DNA of 64,000 nt. It comes from Chryseobacterium gleum. Its GTDB lineage: Bacteria; Bacteroidota; Bacteroidia; Flavobacteriales; Flavobacteriaceae. Position numbers and translations under genes: made by a program. The DNA is taken from contig CAMDGB010000006.1 in NCBI GenBank assembly GCA_945897915.1, positions 1 through 64,000 on the forward strand. The letters run 5' to 3'. The notes under the pieces are model-generated. The model worked only from the letters and a program-made list of their open reading frames with translations. It made no database searches and was not told where the DNA came from. Below, piece by piece: positions 61,981 through 64,000 of the stretch. How positions within the stretch are numbered: position 1 is the stretch's first letter; each line of letters begins with the position of its first letter.

Positions 61981-62799
61981 ATGAAAAAAAGTATAAAATA
62001 TTTCATTTTAGCAATTGGTTTGTCTTTATTTGGTTGCGAAGAAGTTGTAGATGTAGATTTAAATAATAGCCAACCAAAATTGGTTATTGATGCTTCTATT
62101 AAATGGGAAAAAGGAACGCCTGGTAATCAACAATCCATAAAAATAACAACAACTGCAGATTATTTCAACAATACCGTACCAGTCGCAAATGGCGCAATTG
62201 TAAGAATAACAGATTCAAATAACTCCGTTTTTAATTTCTTAGAAGATGGTACAACTGGTATTTATAAATGCACAAATTTTAATCCCGTATTAAATGGAGT
62301 ATATACCCTAACGGTAACACATAATGGACAAACGTATCTTGCCACAGACAAATTATATCCAGTTCCTGCAATCACTTCAATAGAACAAGATTTAAACGGG
62401 ATTACAGGAAATGAAATTGAATTAAAATTTAATTTTCAGGATAACGGATCAGAATCTAATTTCTATTTGGAAGAATACAAAGTTCCCTTCAGACCTTTTC
62501 CTCTTTTAGGCGCTTTTAATGACGAATTTGAAAATGGGAACCAAATGTTCTCATTATTAATTGACGAAAATTTAGCTCCTGCTCAGAATATCAAATTTAC
62601 ATTGCATGGCATTTCTGAACGATACTTCAATTTTATGAATATTCTGATAAGTATTTCTGGCGGATTAAGTAATGGTCCTTTTAGCACACCACCAGCAACT
62701 GTAAAAGGTAATATTATCAATCAAACCAATAGCACTAATTATCCACTAGGTTATTTTAGATTGTCAGAAGTAGAAGTAAAAAATTATGTAGTGCAATAA
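61981..62799 (+). CDS. DUF4249 lipoprotein, partner of the TonB receptor
   Basis: The start is placed at the ATG at 61981, four bases after the receptor stop, because it gives a lipoprotein signal MKKSIKYFILAIGLSLFGCE (Cys19); the longer frame would overlap the receptor gene. The 272-residue protein continues EEVVDVDLNNSQPKLVIDAS, the standard opening of DUF4249, followed by an Ig-like beta domain and a C-terminal part ending EVEVKNYVVQ. It is probably a surface-exposed lipoprotein that works with the receptor, much as SusD works with SusC, though it is unrelated to SusD. Confidence 0.9.
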   Translation: MKKSIKYFILAIGLSLFGCEEVVDVDLNNSQPKLVIDASIKWEKGTPGNQQSIKITTTADYFNNTVPVANGAIVRITDSNNSVFNFLEDGTTGIYKCTNFNPVLNGVYTLTVTHNGQTYLATDKLYPVPAITSIEQDLNGITGNEIELKFNFQDNGSESNFYLEEYKVPFRPFPLLGAFNDEFENGNQMFSLLIDENLAPAQNIKFTLHGISERYFNFMNILISISGGLSNGPFSTPPATVKGNIINQTNSTNYPLGYFRLSEVEVKNYVVQ

Positions 62800-62868
62800 T
62801 TTATTTTAATTTTTAATTCGAAATGTTTACATTTAAACTTTTAAATTCAGAACTATTAAACTAAAAAT

Positions 62869-63531
62869 ATGTCTTCACACCATATTGTTCGCGACGACCA
62901 AGAACCCGCTTTAATTATTGCAAATGGTTTAGCCTGTAACAATGAACTTTTAGGACAACTTTTAGAATGGTCGCCATTAGTAATTGTTTTAGACGCAGCT
63001 ATAGAACGTGTTTTGGAATTAGGCATAAAAGTAGATGTTTTATTAGGTGATTTTGATAGAAATTTTGATGCGCAATTTTATAAAGAAAATCATTATCCAA
63101 TTGAAATTATTCACGTTCCAGATCAAAACAAAACTGATCTGGAAAAAGCTTTCGATTTTTTAATTCAAAAAGGCCATAAAGCAGCAAATGTTATCTGGGC
63201 AACTGGTAAACGAGCTGACCATACTTTAAACAATTTCTCTACTTTAGCATCCTACCGAAATGAATTAAAAATTGTTTTATTTGATGACTACTCAAAGGTT
63301 TTTCTTCTGCCAAATTCATTTAAAAAATGGTATCCAAAAAATGCAATAATTTCATTGATCCCTTTGGGTAAAGTAGAAAAAATAAGTACTGAAAATTTAT
63401 TTTACGAATTACAACATGAAGATTTAGAATTAGGTTACCGAACTGGAAGCAGCAACCATGTAACCGAAGATGGTATAATAACAATCACTCACGAAAAGGG
63501 CAATTTGTTATTAATTGAAAGTTATGAATAA
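62869..63531 (+). CDS. thiN: Thiamine pyrophosphokinase
   Basis: The enzyme transfers pyrophosphate from ATP to thiamine, giving the cofactor directly. The 220-residue protein has LIIANGLACNNELLGQLLEW, VDVLLGDFDRNFD (conserved GDFD), PDQNKTDLEKAFDFLIQKG (conserved KTDxEKA), WATGKRADHTLNNFSTLASY (conserved RxDH) and the thiamine-binding GYRTGSSNHVTEDG near the C-terminus. All catalytic positions seem intact. It is 69 bases after the DUF4249 gene; the gap shows no clear promoter or terminator, so co-transcription is possible. Confidence 0.9.
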   Translation: MSSHHIVRDDQEPALIIANGLACNNELLGQLLEWSPLVIVLDAAIERVLELGIKVDVLLGDFDRNFDAQFYKENHYPIEIIHVPDQNKTDLEKAFDFLIQKGHKAANVIWATGKRADHTLNNFSTLASYRNELKIVLFDDYSKVFLLPNSFKKWYPKNAIISLIPLGKVEKISTENLFYELQHEDLELGYRTGSSNHVTEDGIITITHEKGNLLLIESYE

Positions 63532-63684
63532 ACGAAAATTATTTATTAACTGAATTCGTACATATAAAGATATTGGTACCGCACCTGAATTATTATGTTA
63601 CGAAATCTAACTTTTCAGTTTGCGAAGACAATGATACCGAATTTTAAAATAAAAAATTTATAAATTATCACTAACAATATAATT

Positions 63685-64000
63685 ATGAATCAAATTTTTA
63701 ATCAAAATATTTTTCTTGTAAAAGAACAGATTGGTATGTTTAAAGCATCAAATAACTTTGATATTTATAATCCTGAAAACAATGATCTTGTATTGACTTG
63801 TAGAGAACCAAATTTAGGTTTTTTTACAAAACTATTTCGTTTTACAGATTACAAAAGAATGACACCATTTGACATAGAAATTAGAACCTCAACTGGCGAA
63901 TTATCCATTCAAATTAAAAGAGGTGTGACAATTTTCCGTTCAGATATCGATGTTTTTGATGGTGGTGGAAGAAAAATTGGTGTTTTTAAACAGAAATTCT
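63685..64000 (+). CDS. Partial gene, LURP-one/phospholipid scramblase-like protein
   Basis: An ATG at 63685 opens a frame that runs to the window edge without a stop (105 complete codons). It begins MNQIFNQNIFLVKEQIGMFK and has NNFDIYNPENNDLVLTCREP, FRFTDYKRMTPFDIEIRTST and GVTIFRSDIDVFDGGGRKIG. The alternation of short strands and the 'IF.SDIDVFD..G..IG' pattern are like the Tubby-C2-like LURP-one/scramblase-related family. It has no signal peptide. Because the C-terminus is missing, the assignment is tentative. Confidence 0.6.
   Translation, partial: MNQIFNQNIFLVKEQIGMFKASNNFDIYNPENNDLVLTCREPNLGFFTKLFRFTDYKRMTPFDIEIRTSTGELSIQIKRGVTIFRSDIDVFDGGGRKIGVFKQKF

Overview
The window looks like chromosomal DNA of a Flavobacteriaceae bacterium, most likely Flavobacterium or a close relative. 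It is very AT-rich. Start codons are preceded by A-rich stretches rather than Shine-Dalgarno sequences, and several promoters fit the Bacteroidetes pattern TTTG-N19-TAnnTTTG. The gene content also fits: type IX secretion (T9SS) C-terminal sorting domains, TonB-dependent receptors with DUF4249 lipoproteins, DUF4252, DUF5777, GIN-domain and PspC proteins, monomeric NADP isocitrate dehydrogenase, and a GH92 mannosidase. I see no rRNA, tRNA, CRISPR array, prophage or complete insertion sequence.

Layout. 1-1640: ribosomal operon rpsF-rpsR-rplI (minus strand) and a partial gene. 1784-13002: an orphan LytTR regulator, priA, gpsA, an iron-type alcohol dehydrogenase, a secreted subtilisin, nadD, gmk, yicC, a DMT exporter and an ArsC-like protein. 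13102-24486: trxB, a pRiA4b ORF-3-like protein, a four-helix-bundle gene between inverted repeats, a nucleoid-associated protein, a degenerate stand-alone helicase domain, an NtrC-type regulator without its DNA-binding domain, a NatAB-type ABC exporter, grpE-dnaJ, a TIGR01777 protein and DUF4442. 24568-28268: an apparent envelope-stress locus (PadR, PspC, a 24-codon amphipathic peptide ORF, a GIN-domain protein). 28353-32294: GH92 mannosidase and two DUF4252 genes.

32408-38563 is a vitamin B12 uptake region. A cobalamin riboswitch precedes the outer-membrane receptor on the minus strand. A T9SS-secreted protein and the binding protein, permease and ATPase of a BtuFCD-like importer lie on the plus strand. 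38580-41591 holds a pseudouridine synthase, rmuC, a small membrane protein and a thioesterase. 41685-49183 is dense in envelope proteins (a diheme cytochrome lipoprotein, an FG-GAP/UnbV T9SS protein, a DOMON-like T9SS protein, ankyrin, DUF5777 barrel, OB-fold, monoheme cytochrome lipoprotein, YceI, DUF4412-like) and is my best candidate for an undescribed envelope electron-transfer or lipid-related module. 49242-64000 returns to housekeeping: dnaB, accA, a second DMT exporter, an LptF/G permease, tgt (without its zinc cysteines), rplS, icd, a TonB receptor plus DUF4249 pair, thiamine pyrophosphokinase and a partial gene.

Structure outside genes includes eleven hairpin terminators, at least three families of palindromic intergenic repeats, a likely PadR operator and a good rplS promoter with a structured leader. 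Functions come from reading motifs and family resemblance by eye; no database search was run.
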